A DNA stretch of 64,000 bases from Citrobacter sp. RHB25-C09 (GTDB lineage: Bacteria; Pseudomonadota; Gammaproteobacteria; Enterobacterales; Enterobacteriaceae): contig NZ_CP057483.1 of assembly GCF_013836145.1 (NCBI RefSeq), positions 2,480,001 through 2,544,000 on the forward strand, in the 5' to 3' direction. Numbering within the stretch: the first letter of the stretch is position 1; every line of letters starts with the position of its first letter. This document shows, piece by piece, positions 1-9,565 of this stretch. The notes under the pieces were generated by a model that saw only the letters and a program-made list of their open reading frames with translations, searched no databases and was not told where the DNA came from. The position numbers and the translations under genes were made by a program.

Positions 1-2522
1 TATGGAACAGTTATGAGGATCGCGGCAATACCGTCACTATCGACTTTATGTCGGCCGATGGGATTGTGGCGGGTCGAACGCCTGTGCGCTATCAGGGGGT
101 TGAAGTCGGTACCGTACAGACGATTCGCCTGAGCGAAGACCTGCGCAAAATCGAAGTCCGGGTCAGCATTAAGTCCGATATGAAAGATGCCCTGCGCGAA
201 GAAACGCAGTTTTGGCTGGTCACGCCTAAAGCGTCTCTGGCGGGCGTTTCAGGGCTCGATGCGCTGGTCGGCGGTAACTACATCGGCATGATGCCTGGTA
301 AAGGCGAAGCACGGGATCATTTTGTCGCCCTCGATACGCAGCCGAAGTATCGACTGGATAATGGCGATCTGATGATTCATCTGAACGCCCCGGATCTGGG
401 TTCTCTGAACAGCGGCTCGCTGGTCTATTTCCGCAAAATTCCGGTGGGCAAAGTTTACGACTACAGCATCAACCCGAATAAACAGGGCGTCACCATTGAC
501 GTACTGATCGAACGTCGCTTTACCAATCTGGTGAAAAAAGGCAGTCGCTTCTGGAATGTTTCCGGCGTGAATGCCGACGTCAGCCTGAGCGGCGCGAAGG
601 TAAAACTGGAGAGTCTGGCCGCGCTGGTTAACGGTGCTATCGCCTTCGACTCCCCGGGAGACTCAAAAGCAGCAGAGCAAGAGGATACTTTTGGCCTCTA
701 CGAAGACCTGGCGCATAGCCAGCGCGGCGTTATCATTAAGCTCGAGTTACCCAGCGGCGAAGGGCTGAAGGCCGATTCTACCCCGCTGATGTACCAGGGG
801 CTTGAAGTTGGTGAGCTCACAAAACTGGTGTTACAGCCCGGCGGCAAAGTCACCGGGGAGATGACGGTTGATCCGAGCGTAGTGACTTTATTACGCGACA
901 CGACGCGTATCGAGCTCCGCAGCCCCAAACTTTCGCTCAGTGACGCCAACATCAGCGCTTTGCTGACGGGAAAAACCTTTGAGCTGGTCCCGGGTACGGG
1001 AGAGCCGCGCAACGAATTTGTCGTTGTTCCTGGTGAGAGAGCACTGCTGCATGAACCGGATGTCCTCACGTTCACGCTAACCGCACCGGAAAGCTACGGT
1101 ATCGACGCAGGGCAGCCGCTGATCCTCCACGGTGTTCAGGTTGGGCAGGTGATAGAACGTGAATTAACCAGCAAGGGCGTAACGTTTACCGTAGCTGTCG
1201 ATCCGCAACATCGCGATCTCGTCCATGGCGACAGTAAATTTGTGGTCAACAGTCGTGTCGACGTCAAAGTTGGTCTGGATGGGGTGGAGTTCCTCGGTGC
1301 CAGCGCCAGTGAATGGATTAACGGCGGGATTCGTATTCTGCCCGGTACCAAAGGCGAAATGAAATCCAGCTACCCGCTGTACGCCAATCTGGAAAAAGCG
1401 GTGGAAAATAGCCTGAGCGATCTGCCGACCACCACACTGAGTCTGAGCGCCGAAACGCTGCCAGACGTCCAGGCAGGTTCCGTGGTGCTGTATCGCAAGT
1501 TTGAAGTCGGTGAAGTTATTACCGTGCGTCCTCGCGCTAATGCTTTTGATATCGATCTGCACATCAAACCGGAATACCGCAATCTCCTGACCAGCAACAG
1601 CGTCTTTTGGGCTGAAGGTGGAGCAAAAGTGCAGCTTAACGGTAGCGGTTTAACCGTTCAGGCTTCGCCGTTGTCGCGAGCGCTGAAAGGCGCGATCAGT
1701 TTCGATAACCTGAGCGGTGCCAGCGCCAGTCAGCGCAAAGGTGACAAACGCATACTCTATGCATCCGAAACCGCAGCGCGGGCCGTCGGCGGCCAGATTA
1801 CACTTCATGCTTTTGACGCAGGGAAGCTGGCCGCCGGTATGCCTATTCGCTATCTCGGTATTGATATCGGGCAGATTCAGACTCTCGAACTCATCACCTC
1901 GCGCAATGAAGTGCAGGCGAAGGCGGTACTCTATCCGGAATATGTGCAGACCTTTGCTCGTGGCGGCACTCGCTTCTCGGTGATTACGCCGCAGATTTCC
2001 GCCGCTGGGGTAGAACATCTGGATACGCTTCTTCAGCCCTATATCAACGTTGAACCAGGCCGGGGCAAACCGCGTCGGGATTTTGAATTGCAGGAAGCTA
2101 CCATCACCGACTCACGCTACCTGGATGGTCTGAGCATTGTACTGGAAGCTCCAGAGGCCGGTTCACTGGCGATTGGTACGCCTGTGCTGTTCCGGGGAAT
2201 TGAGGTCGGTACAGTCACTGGAATGTCGCTCGGCTCGCTGTCCGACCGGGTGATGATCACTATGCGCATCAGTCAGCGTTATCAGCATCTGGTGCGTAAC
2301 AACTCTGTCTTCTGGCTGGCTTCCGGATACAGTCTGGACTTTGGCCTGACGGGCGGCGTGGTGAAAACCGGCACCTTCAATCAGTTCATTCGCGGGGGTA
2401 TTGCATTCGCCACACCACCGGGAACGCCGCTGGCACCAAAAGCCCAGGCGGGTAAACATTTCCTGCTGCTCGAAGCAGAGCCTAAAGAGTGGCGTGAATG
2501 GGGAACCGCGCTACCCCGCTAA
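1..2522 (+). CDS. letB: LetB (YebT) MCE-domain lipid transport tunnel protein, 5' end cut off by the window
   Basis: LetB forms a long periplasmic tube of stacked MCE rings that carries lipids between inner and outer membrane, with LetA as its usual partner. The reading frame is open from base 3, so the first ATG at 48 is internal; about 839 residues are visible and only about 40 N-terminal residues, including the membrane anchor, are missing. All seven MCE repeats can be counted by their pore-loop strand pattern: RTPVRYQGVEVGTV, GSLVYFRKIPVGKV, STPLMYQGLEVGEL, GQPLILHGVQVGQV, GSVVLYRKFEVGEV, GMPIRYLGIDIGQI and GTPVLFRGIEVGTV. It matches E. coli YebT over its whole visible length. letA would lie just upstream, outside the window. 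Confidence 0.96.
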   Translation, partial: WNSYEDRGNTVTIDFMSADGIVAGRTPVRYQGVEVGTVQTIRLSEDLRKIEVRVSIKSDMKDALREETQFWLVTPKASLAGVSGLDALVGGNYIGMMPGKGEARDHFVALDTQPKYRLDNGDLMIHLNAPDLGSLNSGSLVYFRKIPVGKVYDYSINPNKQGVTIDVLIERRFTNLVKKGSRFWNVSGVNADVSLSGAKVKLESLAALVNGAIAFDSPGDSKAAEQEDTFGLYEDLAHSQRGVIIKLELPSGEGLKADSTPLMYQGLEVGELTKLVLQPGGKVTGEMTVDPSVVTLLRDTTRIELRSPKLSLSDANISALLTGKTFELVPGTGEPRNEFVVVPGERALLHEPDVLTFTLTAPESYGIDAGQPLILHGVQVGQVIERELTSKGVTFTVAVDPQHRDLVHGDSKFVVNSRVDVKVGLDGVEFLGASASEWINGGIRILPGTKGEMKSSYPLYANLEKAVENSLSDLPTTTLSLSAETLPDVQAGSVVLYRKFEVGEVITVRPRANAFDIDLHIKPEYRNLLTSNSVFWAEGGAKVQLNGSGLTVQASPLSRALKGAISFDNLSGASASQRKGDKRILYASETAARAVGGQITLHAFDAGKLAAGMPIRYLGIDIGQIQTLELITSRNEVQAKAVLYPEYVQTFARGGTRFSVITPQISAAGVEHLDTLLQPYINVEPGRGKPRRDFELQEATITDSRYLDGLSIVLEAPEAGSLAIGTPVLFRGIEVGTVTGMSLGSLSDRVMITMRISQRYQHLVRNNSVFWLASGYSLDFGLTGGVVKTGTFNQFIRGGIAFATPPGTPLAPKAQAGKHFLLLEAEPKEWREWGTALPR

Positions 2523-2601
2523 TCCCCTCGGCTCCGGCGTACTCGCGCCGGAGCCTTTATGCTACACTGCACGCTTGATTTATTTCCCGTGGTACCACCC
2601 C

Positions 2602-4041
2602 GTGACTCAACACGCTGTCTATTTTCCTGAAGCCTTTCTGACGCAAATGCGCGAAGCCATGCCTGCGTCGCTCTCCTTTGACGATTTTCTCGCGGCCTGT
2701 CAGCGTCCGTTACGCCGCAGTATTCGTATTAACACGCTGAAGATATCCGTTGCGGATTTTCTGCAGCTAACGGCACCATATGGCTGGTCGCTCACTCCCA
2801 TTCCCTGGTGCACCGAAGGGTTTTGGATCGATCGTGATGACGAAGAGGACCTTCCTTTAGGGAGTACGGCTGAGCATCTCAGTGGCTTGTTTTACATTCA
2901 GGAAGCCAGCTCCATGCTCCCGGTCGCCGCGCTCTTTGCTGAAGGCAATTCGCCACTGCGCATCATGGACGTTGCTGCAGCGCCGGGATCCAAAACCACG
3001 CAAATCGCTGCGCGGATGGGTAATCGTGGCGCGATTCTGGCTAACGAGTATTCCGCAAGCCGGGTGAAAGTGTTACATGCCAATATCAGCCGCTGCGGGA
3101 TCAGTAACGTCGCCCTGACGCATTTTGACGGGCGCGTGTTTGGCGCGGCACTACCGGAAATGTTCGATGCCATTTTGTTGGACGCCCCCTGTTCTGGCGA
3201 AGGAGTGGTTCGTAAAGATCCGGATGCCCTTAAAAACTGGTCAGTTGAGAGTAATCTCGAGATTGCCGCTACGCAGCGAGAGCTCATCAACAGCGCCTTT
3301 CACGCATTGCGTCCCGGCGGTACGCTGGTGTATTCAACCTGTACACTTAATCGTGAAGAGAATGAAGATGTTCTGGCCTGGCTCAAAGCAACCTATGCCG
3401 ACGCGGTAGAGTTTCTGCCGCTGGGCGATCTCTTCCCTGATGCGAAGCAAGCGCTGACGGAAGAAGGCTTTCTGCACGTGTTCCCGCAGATATACGATTG
3501 TGAGGGCTTCTTTGTCGCCCGTCTGCGTAAAACTGCCTCGATCCCTGCCCTTCCTGCTCCAGGGTATAAGGTTGGCAACTTCCCCTTTGCGCCATTAAAA
3601 GGCCGCGAAGCTGCAAACATTACGCAGGCGGCGAGCGCGATTGGTTTAAGCTGGGATGAGAATCTTCGCCTCTGGCAGCGTGATAAAGAAGTCTGGCTCT
3701 TCCCGGTGGAAATAGAACCGCTGATCGGAAAAGTCCGGTTCTCACGCCTCGGCATTAAGCTTGCTGAAACGCATAACAAAGGTTTTCGCTGGCAACATGA
3801 AGCTGTCATTGCCCTTGCTGATGTGGGTCATCGTTGCGTATTTGAGCTAACGCAGGAAGAAGCTGAAGAGTGGTATCGCGGCCGGGATGTCTACCCGCAG
3901 GCCACACCAGCCACTGATGACGTGCTGGTGACCTTTCAGCATCACCCCATCGGACTGGCGAAACGTATTGGTTCGCGGCTCAAAAACAGCTACCCACGCG
4001 AGCTGGTTCGTGACGGGAAATTGTTTACCGTTAACCACTAA
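2602..4041 (+). CDS. rsmF: RsmF, 16S rRNA m5C1407 methyltransferase
   Basis: SAM-dependent RNA 5-methylcytosine methyltransferase of the NOL1/NOP2/Sun family that modifies C1407 of 16S rRNA. The SAM site DVAAAPGSKTT, the catalytic-cysteine motif DAPCSGEG and the second cysteine motif STCTLN are all present, followed by the C-terminal RNA-binding domain. The GTG at 2602 is chosen because it gives 479 residues, the E. coli length, and starts at the conserved TQHAVYFPEAF sequence. Upstream in-frame codons would overlap letB. It follows letB by 79 bases in the same direction, as in E. coli. Confidence 0.95.
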   Translation: MTQHAVYFPEAFLTQMREAMPASLSFDDFLAACQRPLRRSIRINTLKISVADFLQLTAPYGWSLTPIPWCTEGFWIDRDDEEDLPLGSTAEHLSGLFYIQEASSMLPVAALFAEGNSPLRIMDVAAAPGSKTTQIAARMGNRGAILANEYSASRVKVLHANISRCGISNVALTHFDGRVFGAALPEMFDAILLDAPCSGEGVVRKDPDALKNWSVESNLEIAATQRELINSAFHALRPGGTLVYSTCTLNREENEDVLAWLKATYADAVEFLPLGDLFPDAKQALTEEGFLHVFPQIYDCEGFFVARLRKTASIPALPAPGYKVGNFPFAPLKGREAANITQAASAIGLSWDENLRLWQRDKEVWLFPVEIEPLIGKVRFSRLGIKLAETHNKGFRWQHEAVIALADVGHRCVFELTQEEAEEWYRGRDVYPQATPATDDVLVTFQHHPIGLAKRIGSRLKNSYPRELVRDGKLFTVNH

Positions 4042-4157
4042 GGGCAGAAAAAAATAACGCATCTTTTACTGGCGCTTTTGTCTGCGTTGACTAGGCTAAA
4101 AAAATGGGGCGACAAACTGGTCGTACCACGAATCTCAAATCAACGGAGAGCACGATG

Positions 4158-4394
4158 ATGAAAACCAGTGTGCGCATTGGCGCCTTTGAAATCGATGATG
4201 CTGAGTTACATGGTGAATCGCCCGGCGATCGAACGTTAACCATTCCCTGTAAATCAGACCCGGATTTATGTATGCAACTGGATGCCTGGGATGCTGAAAC
4301 CAGCATTCCTGCCATTCTTAACGGTGAACATTCGGTCCTCTTCCGCAACCATTACGATAGTAAGTCTGACGCCTGGATCATGCGCCTTGCCTGA
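4158..4394 (+). CDS. yebV: YebV, small conserved protein of unknown function
   Basis: 78-residue protein nearly identical to E. coli YebV, with the same length and C-terminal WIMRLA. Two ATG codons are adjacent at 4155 and 4158; the second gives the E. coli start MKTSVRIGAF, and GGAG lies at 4145–4148. It has no signal peptide or membrane segment and no recognised domain. Function is not established. It sits between rsmF and yebW, as in E. coli. Confidence 0.9.
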   Translation: MKTSVRIGAFEIDDAELHGESPGDRTLTIPCKSDPDLCMQLDAWDAETSIPAILNGEHSVLFRNHYDSKSDAWIMRLA

Positions 4395-4401
4395 TTCAAA
4401 A

Positions 4402-4430
4402 AGAACCCGTCTCCCCGGCGGGTTATTTAT
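4402..4430 (+). terminator. Probable terminator after yebV
   Basis: A short GC stem (AACCCG … CGGGTT) followed by ATTTAT lies just after the yebV stop codon. The T tract is weak. Confidence 0.5.
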
Positions 4431-4492
4431 GATTTCCCCCTTCGGCTAATTCCTCCTACACTTTTGTTAAGGCTGTACAAATTGAGGATGGA

Positions 4493-4684
4493 ATGTTCGC
4501 ACTGGTTCTTTTTGTGTGTTACCTGGACGGCGGTTGTGAGGATATCGTGGTCGATATTTACGATACGGAGCAACAATGCCTGTTTTATATGGACGAACAG
4601 CGTATTCGCCAGGGCGGTTGTTATCCGATAGAAGATTTTGTCGATGGATTCTGGCAACCCGCACAGCAGTACAGCGACTTCTAG
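4493..4684 (+). CDS. yebW: YebW, small conserved protein of unknown function
   Basis: 63-residue protein, the same length as E. coli YebW, starting MFALVLFVCYLDGGCEDI and ending QQYSDF. It has four cysteines and a hydrophobic N-terminus of about 10 residues, too short to call a membrane helix with confidence. GAGG at 4484–4487 serves as ribosome-binding site. It ends exactly where the convergent pphA begins its stop codon on the other strand. Function is not established. Confidence 0.88.
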   Translation: MFALVLFVCYLDGGCEDIVVDIYDTEQQCLFYMDEQRIRQGGCYPIEDFVDGFWQPAQQYSDF

Positions 4685-5341
4685 CTATTGTAATTGAACC
4701 AGCGTCAGATCCCCGCCAAACACAGCGCCCGTATCGATGTAGTGCAGATTGGCGATGTCCACGCGATGGCGCAGCGGCGTATGACCAAACCAGAAGTGAT
4801 CGGCGCCGGTGATCCCTTCTCCCGTATACTGTTCGCTGAGTCGGCGGCGACTCCACAGCACCTGCTGAAGATCGATGTTCTTTTGCCACTGATACACATC
4901 GTCGGGATAATCCGCATGCGCCACAATATGCCTGCCCGACTGACACTCAATCTCAAGTATCCAGGGCAACTGCTGACAATTTTCCAGCGCGTTCTTGGCC
5001 TGTGTCTGCTGAAGTACTGGAAGCGCCGGTAGCCAGTCGCCGCCATTCAGAAACCATAACGAGGTTTGCGCTGATGCCAGCGCATCCATCGCCATTTGCT
5101 CGTGATTCCCTCTGACCGCCACAACCCAGCGTCGACGTAACAGTTGCAGGCAGCGCAAACTGTCGGGGCCACGGTCAATTACATCACCTACGGATACCAG
5201 TAGATCCTGCCAGGGATCAAAACGACACGCGCGCAATTTCGCCATCAGCAGCGAAAAGCAGCCGTGGATATCCCCCACCAACCAAATGTGCCGCCAGCGT
5301 GCCCCGTCAATTTTTTGATAAACATTTTCAGGCTGTTTCAT
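4685..5341 (-). CDS. pphA: PphA (PrpA), serine/threonine-protein phosphatase 1
   Basis: Metal-dependent PPP-family phosphatase that removes phosphate from Ser/Thr and also His/Tyr residues; in E. coli it is linked to the response to misfolded proteins. The three signature blocks are in order: GDIHG, GDVIDRGP and RGNHEQ, with the downstream metal-ligand histidines in VAHADYPDD and FGHTPLRHR. Length is 218 residues, as in E. coli. It is convergent with yebW. The accessory islet begins just upstream of its start, so its native promoter region may have changed. Confidence 0.94.
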   Translation of the reverse strand: MKQPENVYQKIDGARWRHIWLVGDIHGCFSLLMAKLRACRFDPWQDLLVSVGDVIDRGPDSLRCLQLLRRRWVVAVRGNHEQMAMDALASAQTSLWFLNGGDWLPALPVLQQTQAKNALENCQQLPWILEIECQSGRHIVAHADYPDDVYQWQKNIDLQQVLWSRRRLSEQYTGEGITGADHFWFGHTPLRHRVDIANLHYIDTGAVFGGDLTLVQLQ

Positions 5342-5696
5342 GAGCGTTTTGCGCCTCAGTCATGCACTGATTTCGATTTAATCATAGTCGTTAAAAGAGC
5401 TCTGTGAGGAGGCAACAAAAATAAATACAACAAATGTTTATAGCTACATGTTTTTATTTAAATAATAAGATATTGCGAAGCATCTATAATAATCAGGGTT
5501 AAATCAAGTACACTATGAACCAAACAGACTGAACATAGAGTCGTACTCGCTTTTCTATTTACTATTCACCAAAACTATATCATTGATTTTCTTAAAACAA
5601 ATAACAGAAAATCTTAATTGCAATTTATCTTATTGCAATGTCTGCTTACCGTTCGATTCGAACATCACAATTCATACGTAGAAATAATAACATAAC
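5342..5696. other. AT-rich non-coding stretch at the left edge of the accessory islet
   Basis: About 355 bases between the pphA start and the first islet gene. The first 60 or so bases have the composition of the backbone; after roughly 5400 the DNA becomes strongly AT-rich. I see no gene, no tRNA and no clear copy of the sdsR 3' end here, so the left boundary of the insertion cannot be fixed precisely. Promoters for pphA (leftward) and for the polymerase-like gene (rightward) must lie here but none is convincing by eye. Confidence 0.6.
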
Positions 5697-6784
5697 ATGG
5701 ACTATATATTTAACTTAATGACTTCTTTGTACGGCATGACAGTGACAGCGATGTTATGCATTGCTCTGGCAGCTAAAGGCTCTAAATCAAATGAGATGGC
5801 ATTATTTTCGACTGCATTAGTTTGTAGCACATTTATACTACTATATGGTTTTAGAACTATTGAAACTGGCACAGACACTTTTGCATATAAAAGTTGGTTT
5901 GAATCAATAAATGGCACAACGTCCTCAAGAGACTTTGAACCATTATTCCTATTGTTCGGAAAAAGTATCTCATGCTTTACGAATGACGCATCGATTTTTT
6001 TCCTTATAATTACGACAATAACAATATTTTTTCTCATTAAAGCTTTCAAAATCAACAATAATCTCATCGCTGTACCTATTGCAATTACAATGTGCTTTTC
6101 GTTTATAAGTGGAGTAGATCTTATAGTTAATGGGATAAGAAGCGGATTAGCACTGTCATTTGCAACGTATGCACTTATTAAGTTCAGTAATGACAGTAAA
6201 AACCTTTATTTCTTTGTAGCCATATCAATAGCAAGCATGTTACATACTTCTTGTGTGATTTTTTACCTCGCTCTGATAATTATCAAAATCATAAATGAAA
6301 AAAATGTGAAAATATTTTTTATGCCTACATAAGCATTTTTTTAATAGAACATTTAAGAGGTTTCGATTTTCTATTTTTAAAAACAACCAGTATTGGGATA
6401 GGCAGTCATATCACATCAAGAATCCTTGCGTTCAAGTACCAGGAATCTGATATGTTTAATGGATATGTGAAATATTACTTTTTCGCTTTAACATTAATTC
6501 CATATTTATTGTTCAGATTTAATTATTTTATAAATAGAAAACTACTAATTATCCATTACATTATGCTGATGCCTTATCTATTAATATTCTCTTCACCTTC
6601 CTCTTATCGGTTTAGTTACATATCATTCTTTTTAATGATCTATATCATCACGCAATCGATAATGAACACGCCATCAGCTGCAAAAAGAAAAGGTGTATAT
6701 TTCATGATCATTACTATGATAATAATTACATACACAACAAAGACAACTCTGCCTTATAGTAACATATTATTTTCCCAATTATGA
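5697..6784 (+). pseudogene. EpsG/Wzy-like polysaccharide polymerase gene interrupted by a frameshift
   Basis: Two reading frames join into one protein of about 362 residues, the usual size of EpsG-family polymerases. The first (5697–6332, 211 codons) carries the family-like motif FRTIETGTDTFAY near residues 52–64 and several membrane helices. It runs off frame after about codon 203. The second frame is open from about 6302 without a break to 6784 and adds further hydrophobic helices. The shift falls at seven A residues (6298–6304), consistent with loss of one base. The protein would be a multi-spanning inner-membrane enzyme joining polysaccharide repeat units. It is very AT-rich, with many ATA, AAA and TTA codons unlike the flanking genes. 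Alternatives are a sequencing error, slippage that restores the protein, or a real pseudogene. Family assignment is by motif and topology only. Confidence 0.6.
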
Positions 6785-6853
6785 CCAACTGGATTAACAT
6801 GATTATAAAACGAAGCCTTTATTCAGGATGAAAATAATTACGTAATATAAACA

Positions 6854-6889
6854 TGATAGCCCATGAGTAATGGGCTATCATATTTTTTT
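6854..6889 (+). terminator. Intrinsic terminator between convergent islet genes
   Basis: Perfect 10-base stem (TGATAGCCCA / TGGGCTATCA, 6854–6863 and 6871–6880) with a 7-base loop, then TATTTTTTT on the + strand. It ends the polymerase-like gene and overlaps the stop codon of the AlgX-like gene on the opposite strand. Confidence 0.85.
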
Positions 6890-7985
6890 AATAAGCTTCC
6901 GGTAGAGTGGTAAAGAAACGTCCTAATGCCTCTCGCTCAACGCTGGTAATGAAAATGAACTTCGGCTTGAAAGATTTCACCATTATCTGGAGTAATTCAG
7001 GGGTTACCTTTCCTTGGTGTACCTGTAAAACCTCCTTAAATGTTATGGACATAAAAGGAGACATCGCTGTACCGTAGGAGTCTCGGAGCCACAGTACCCG
7101 GTCATTATTAAGCGCATTGTCTGAAACGACAAGTACGGGCGTGGGAGGAGCCCCAATTACAGAGAGCCTTTTATCAGACATCAGCTTCCCCGTTTTAAAA
7201 TCATAAATTTTAATATTCGTTTGATTAATGGCAGCATCATCAAGATAAACAAGCTCCTCTTTTACGTTTTTAACTCGTAAAAATGCAGCCAAATCACCAG
7301 CCCGCCCTTCTGCCATTTTAAAATCTTTTGAAGTGAACGGACCGGGCCATTTTAAATCGGTATGCTTTAGCTGCATTGCTGATGCCAGCGCATTGAAAGC
7401 TATAGCCGCGCCATATGAATTCCAATGAGTATCGGTATGATAATATAATGGTTTATCCGTTTTAACCTTCTCCTGGAGGAGTGGGGTAATGGTGTCAACA
7501 TATAGTTCAGTGTTGCTATGCAATAATGAATCAAGAACGGTATCATGAGCATGCATGTCCCATTCTGGTAGTTTATCTGTGTAAACACTATCTTTATCAG
7601 GGCCAATGATCAGTTTAAAATCTTGCACCCCATTTTTTCTAAAAAATTCATTCCATGCCGTATTTGCTTTACGAACGTTAATAAGATCAGTATCGCTTAC
7701 AGAAGCCCCTCGGATCTTTTTGGTTAGCGTTTTTGCAAAGCTATCACCGAGAAATAACCACCCGTCTTTACCGATAAGAACTTTCTTTGGTTCGATTGAT
7801 AATCCATATTTAAGAAAGAAAGTTCCAAACCATGATTCGACCACATCCATGTTATACAGATTGTGAAATTTACCTGAAAAGCTTTTATTTTTGAATAATG
7901 CCGATTCATTAGTGAGATTATAGACAGGAAGAATTGACAATAGCGCAATGACTATTCCTGAGAATAAAAATACTTTTCCTTTCAT
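6888..7985 (-). CDS. AlgX/AlgJ-like SGNH-fold O-acetyltransferase-like protein
   Basis: 365-residue protein with an N-terminal hydrophobic segment (residues 4–22) that acts as a signal anchor, so the body is periplasmic. Motifs match the SGNH-hydrolase-like domain of alginate acetylation proteins AlgJ/AlgX: KDGWLFLGDS near residue 73, YYHTDTHWNSYG near 180–192 (Asp-His pair) and the nucleophile block LWLRDSYGT near 298–306. It follows the MBOAT gene by 10 bases with a good ribosome-binding site (GAGGGTGAT before ATG), so the two are translated from one message. By analogy with AlgI–AlgJ/X it would take acyl groups exported by the MBOAT protein and put them on a polysaccharide. The actual substrate is unknown. 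It is AT-rich compared with the backbone. Confidence 0.75.
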   Translation of the reverse strand: MKGKVFLFSGIVIALLSILPVYNLTNESALFKNKSFSGKFHNLYNMDVVESWFGTFFLKYGLSIEPKKVLIGKDGWLFLGDSFAKTLTKKIRGASVSDTDLINVRKANTAWNEFFRKNGVQDFKLIIGPDKDSVYTDKLPEWDMHAHDTVLDSLLHSNTELYVDTITPLLQEKVKTDKPLYYHTDTHWNSYGAAIAFNALASAMQLKHTDLKWPGPFTSKDFKMAEGRAGDLAAFLRVKNVKEELVYLDDAAINQTNIKIYDFKTGKLMSDKRLSVIGAPPTPVLVVSDNALNNDRVLWLRDSYGTAMSPFMSITFKEVLQVHQGKVTPELLQIMVKSFKPKFIFITSVEREALGRFFTTLPEAY

Positions 7986-7995
7986 ATCATCACCC

Positions 7996-9459
7996 TCAGA
8001 AATTGAAATATAAAAACACTGAACTTGTAGTATGCAGTGTCATGTAAAGTGCCAATGAACTTATGAAAGCAACCCACGTTACTTTCAAAGTACTTTGCTT
8101 ATCAGTTACAACTATTTCAATGGCATTTTTGAAGGATATAATAACGAAAGCGCATGCTATAGCCGCAAACTGAACTGAGTAACCTGCCAGTCCAACAGGC
8201 AGGAATGTCGATAATTTGTCGGCCTGAATGCCAAGCATTGCTAACATATCAACGGGAACATCCTGGATCGTCATATTTGTCATTGAATTTAAATTAAACA
8301 TGGAGGTAAGTATTGTCATTGCATCCGTCAAAGAATGAGAACGGAAGAAAACCCATGCAATATGCACATACAGAAAGGTCACAAACCACGCAAGTGGTTT
8401 GTACATTCTGTAACCTGCCGAGGACCACATTCTGTGAACTACCAGGGCAAGTCCGTGCATCGCACCCCAGATGACAAACATCCAACTTGCACCATGCCAT
8501 AAACCACCTATGACAAAAGTGATGAAGAGGTTAAAATACGTTCTAGGGACAGAGCATCGGTTACCACCCAACGGTATATAAAGGTAATCCCGAAGGTAGC
8601 GACCAAGCGTAATATGCCACCGCCTCCAGAAATCCTGTATATTTAGTGACTTATAGGGGGAATTAAAGTTCAGCGGTAACCAGATATTAAACAATAGCGC
8701 GGCACCAATGGCCATATCACAGTAGCCGCTAAAATCAAAATACAATTGGAAGGTATACGAGAGACTTGTTACCCATGCACTATAAAAATCGTGATGATAG
8801 CCAGGCGTGTAACCTGCATCTGCCCATACAGCAAAAGTATCAGCAATCATCGTTTTCTTGAAAAGGCCAATACCAAAGATCATCAAACCCATCATGATGT
8901 TTCGATATCTAACAGGAACAGTCCAAAGAGACTTGAACTGAGACATCATTTCTTTATGATGAAGGATAGGCCCAGCAATTAAGTGAGGGAAAAAAGTCAC
9001 AAACAGCGCATAGTTAACAATGTCATATTCTTTGGCATAACCTTTATAACTGTCTACCAGAAAGGCTATTTGAGTAAACGTATAAAAGCTAATGCCGATT
9101 GGTAGCACTATCCCAGCGATATGAAAGTCTTCACCAGTAAGCAAATTCAAGTTATCAAGAAAAAAATTCGTATATTTATAATAACCAAGCAATAACAGGT
9201 TCGCGGCAATACCTGTTATAAGCATCATTTTCTTCCGTTTCGCGCCCTTCGCTAATTGAATACCTAGTCCATAGTTGAATATGATTGAGCCTAACATTAA
9301 AGGTAAGTAAGCCAGACTCCAGTAACTGTAAAAATAAAGACTGGCAGCAACGAGCCAAACTTTACCGAAGTAAAGAAGCTTGAATTTATTAAGCAAAAAA
9401 TAGCCCAAAAAGACTATAGGCAAAAAGGCAAAAATAAATTCTGGAGAACTAAAAATCAT
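7996..9459 (-). CDS. MBOAT-family membrane O-acyltransferase (AlgI-like)
   Basis: 487-residue multi-spanning membrane protein of the MBOAT family. Hallmarks are FWRRWHITLGRYLRDYLYIP around residue 275, GGNR, and the active-site histidine region GGLWHGASWMFVIWGAMHGL around residues 318–337. AlgI and similar proteins pass acetyl groups from the cytoplasm to periplasmic transferases. The order MBOAT then SGNH-like protein, 10 bases apart, is the classic pairing for exopolysaccharide O-acetylation. The ATG at 9459 is preceded by a weak GGAA. It lies 106 bases downstream of the acyltransferase-3 gene, probably in the same leftward unit. Confidence 0.85.
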   Translation of the reverse strand: MIFSSPEFIFAFLPIVFLGYFLLNKFKLLYFGKVWLVAASLYFYSYWSLAYLPLMLGSIIFNYGLGIQLAKGAKRKKMMLITGIAANLLLLGYYKYTNFFLDNLNLLTGEDFHIAGIVLPIGISFYTFTQIAFLVDSYKGYAKEYDIVNYALFVTFFPHLIAGPILHHKEMMSQFKSLWTVPVRYRNIMMGLMIFGIGLFKKTMIADTFAVWADAGYTPGYHHDFYSAWVTSLSYTFQLYFDFSGYCDMAIGAALLFNIWLPLNFNSPYKSLNIQDFWRRWHITLGRYLRDYLYIPLGGNRCSVPRTYFNLFITFVIGGLWHGASWMFVIWGAMHGLALVVHRMWSSAGYRMYKPLAWFVTFLYVHIAWVFFRSHSLTDAMTILTSMFNLNSMTNMTIQDVPVDMLAMLGIQADKLSTFLPVGLAGYSVQFAAIACAFVIISFKNAIEIVVTDKQSTLKVTWVAFISSLALYMTLHTTSSVFLYFNF

Positions 9460-9565
9460 AGCGTTTCCATATTGTTGTTGTGATTACAAAAACCACAAAA
9501 TGAAAGTGCAGTGATGCTCTTGTGGATAATATTTATGATAAATACATTATATAAGTTCATAATCA

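Noticed and set aside
2401..2601. Upstream extension of rsmF overlapping letB
   Set aside because: The E. coli protein starts at the GTG at 2602; the extension only reads letB out of frame.
5342..5696. Left-end copy of the sdsR attachment repeat
   Set aside because: The only loosely similar stretch (GTTCGATTCGAAC near 5651) lacks the core; the match is no better than chance by eye.
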